Below the pieces are notes generated by a model. The model saw nothing but the letters and a program-made list of their open reading frames with translations, was not told the DNA's origin and did not search any database. The position numbers and the translations under genes are program-made. Of a stretch of 7,560 nucleotides of DNA, positions 6,640 to 7,560 are shown piece after piece. The DNA is from Bacillota bacterium (GTDB lineage Bacteria > Bacillota_G > SHA-98 > UBA4971), in NCBI GenBank assembly GCA_012512055.1, contig JAAZEW010000103.1, positions 1 through 7,560 on the forward strand, in the 5' to 3' direction. Within the stretch, counting starts at the first letter, position 1. Each line of letters opens with the position of its first letter.

Positions 6640-7442
6640 TGAAATTCGCCCTGTGTAACGAGCTCTTCGATGATAGGCCTCTGGAGGAGGCGATTCATCA
6701 CATAGCAGACCTGGGTTACGATGGCGTCGAGATAGCTCCGTACACGATCTCCAAGTCTGTACTGGACGTTTCCGCTTCACAGCGAGAGTCCATTCGTAGA
6801 TCCGTGGAGGATGCAGGATTAGAAATGGTAGGCCTGCACTGGCTCCTGGTTACTCCGGAAGGCCTTCACATTAATCACACTTGCGCGCATATTCGACGAA
6901 AGACCATAGACTACCTGAATGCCCTTGTGCATTTCTGTGCAGATCTGGGCGGCACTGTCATGACACTGGGTTCGCCAAAGCAGCGGGATATCGCCTCGGA
7001 CATCCCCAGTAGTCAAGCTGAGGCTTATTTCATTGAAGCCCTCCGCGAAATCGGTGAAGTAGCGAAGATACGAGATGTGGTAGTATGCCTTGAGCCTCTT
7101 CCGCCAGGCGAGACAAACTTCCTGAACACCGCGGATGAGACTATTCGGATGGTCAAAGCCATTGACCACCCGCATGTTCGTATGATGCTCGACGTCAAAA
7201 GCATGTGTTCAGAGGGGAAGCCTCTTCCTGACATTATTCGCATGAGCGCACCTTACGTAAGACACTTCCACGCAAATGACGTTAATCTTAAGGGCCCTGG
7301 CTTCGGGGACGTGGATTTTGTCCCGATCTTCAACGCTCTCCGTGACATTGAATACTCTGGATTCGTATCTGTAGAGGTTTTTGATTATTCGCCGGGCCGC
7401 TTGGAGTTAGCTGCCAAATCTATCGAATATATGAAAAAAGCC
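6639..7442 (+). CDS. Sugar phosphate isomerase/epimerase-like TIM-barrel protein, second copy; 3' end lost at a 5S rRNA join
   Basis: ATG 6639 shares a base with the previous stop (TAATG) and has AGGAGGG at 6623-6629, 9 bases upstream. It starts MKFALCNELFDD, with GYDGVEIAPY (26-35). The metal ligands expected for the family are Glu152 (VVCLEPLP), Asp185 (MMLDVKS), His211 (HFHANDV) and Glu246 (VSVEVFDY), plus the typical GFGDVDF. The barrel looks complete and ends in the last helix, LELAAKSIEYMKKAF. I end the feature at codon 268 (7442) because the frame has no stop and simply continues through the antisense 5S rRNA to the window end. Its translation there (RQRPTLPHRYRCSTIGAGG and onward) is the known kind of spurious antisense-rRNA peptide. 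The true C-terminus, probably a few residues more, is not in this sequence. Confidence 0.88.
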
Positions 7443-7560
7443 TTCCGGCAGCGACCTACTCTCCCACACCGTTACCGATGCAGTACCATCGGCGCTGGAG
7501 GGCTTAACTTCTGTGTTCGGGATGGGAACAGGTGTTGCCCCTCCGCCATTACCACCGGAA
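7443..7560 (-). rRNA. rrf: 5S ribosomal RNA
   Basis: Read on the - strand, the sequence is a clear bacterial 5S rRNA. It contains the conserved CCCATCCCGAACACAGAAG followed by TTAAGC, then CAGCGCCGATGGTACTG, and ends GAGAGTAGGTCGCTGCCGG. The terminal helix closes: TTCCGGTGGT at the 5' end pairs with GCTGCCGGAA at the 3' end in ten pairs, three of them G-U. This sets 118 bases, the normal length, so the gene is complete or within a base or two of it at the window edge. It would be transcribed leftward, head-on to the isomerase gene. A 23S gene would be expected to the right, outside the window. The sequence resembles Clostridia-like and Synergistota-like 5S genes by eye only. Confidence 0.96.

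Noticed and set aside
7443..7560. C-terminal extension of the second isomerase through to the window end
   Set aside because: The bases are a full antisense 5S rRNA, so the apparent extra residues are a spurious translation.

Overview
The window holds a six-gene cluster on the + strand for carboxylate uptake and sugar-type chemistry. A ROK-family repressor gene points away from it on the - strand, and a 5S rRNA gene on the - strand sits at the right end. Base composition is close to half G+C by eye, and most starts carry strong AGGAGG-type ribosome binding sites. The 5S sequence looks like those of Bacillota/Clostridia or Synergistota. The binding protein has a signal peptide without a lipobox cysteine, which fits a diderm cell with a true periplasm better than a monoderm. 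Lineage therefore remains open: a diderm anaerobe such as Synergistota or Negativicutes is a reasonable guess, not a result.

Layout: 1-997 (-) is a ROK repressor whose C-terminus is cut by the window edge. 998-1415 is a divergent intergenic region. 1416-2456 is a Gfo/Idh/MocA NAD(P)-dependent oxidoreductase. 2541-3542, 3724-4227 and 4245-5762 encode the binding protein, small membrane subunit and large membrane subunit of a tripartite tricarboxylate transporter (TTT). A strong hairpin lies between the first two of these. 5770-6639 and 6639 onward encode two different TIM-barrel sugar isomerase/epimerase-like proteins (xylose isomerase-like/AP endonuclease 2 superfamily). 7443-7560 (-) is a complete or nearly complete 5S rRNA.

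How it may work: the TTT system probably imports a carboxylated compound, the oxidoreductase would oxidise or reduce a sugar- or polyol-like carbon, and the two isomerases would epimerise, isomerise, dehydrate or eliminate the product. The ROK protein, typically a sugar-responsive repressor, is well placed to control the cluster from the shared intergenic region. A sugar acid or another carboxylated sugar derivative (inositol-like, or a glycoside handled through a 3-keto intermediate) is a sensible substrate class, but the sequence does not identify it.

The main oddity is the right end. The second isomerase frame has no stop and runs straight into the antisense 5S rRNA just where its last helix should finish. 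This looks like an assembly join at an rRNA repeat, or a real rearrangement.
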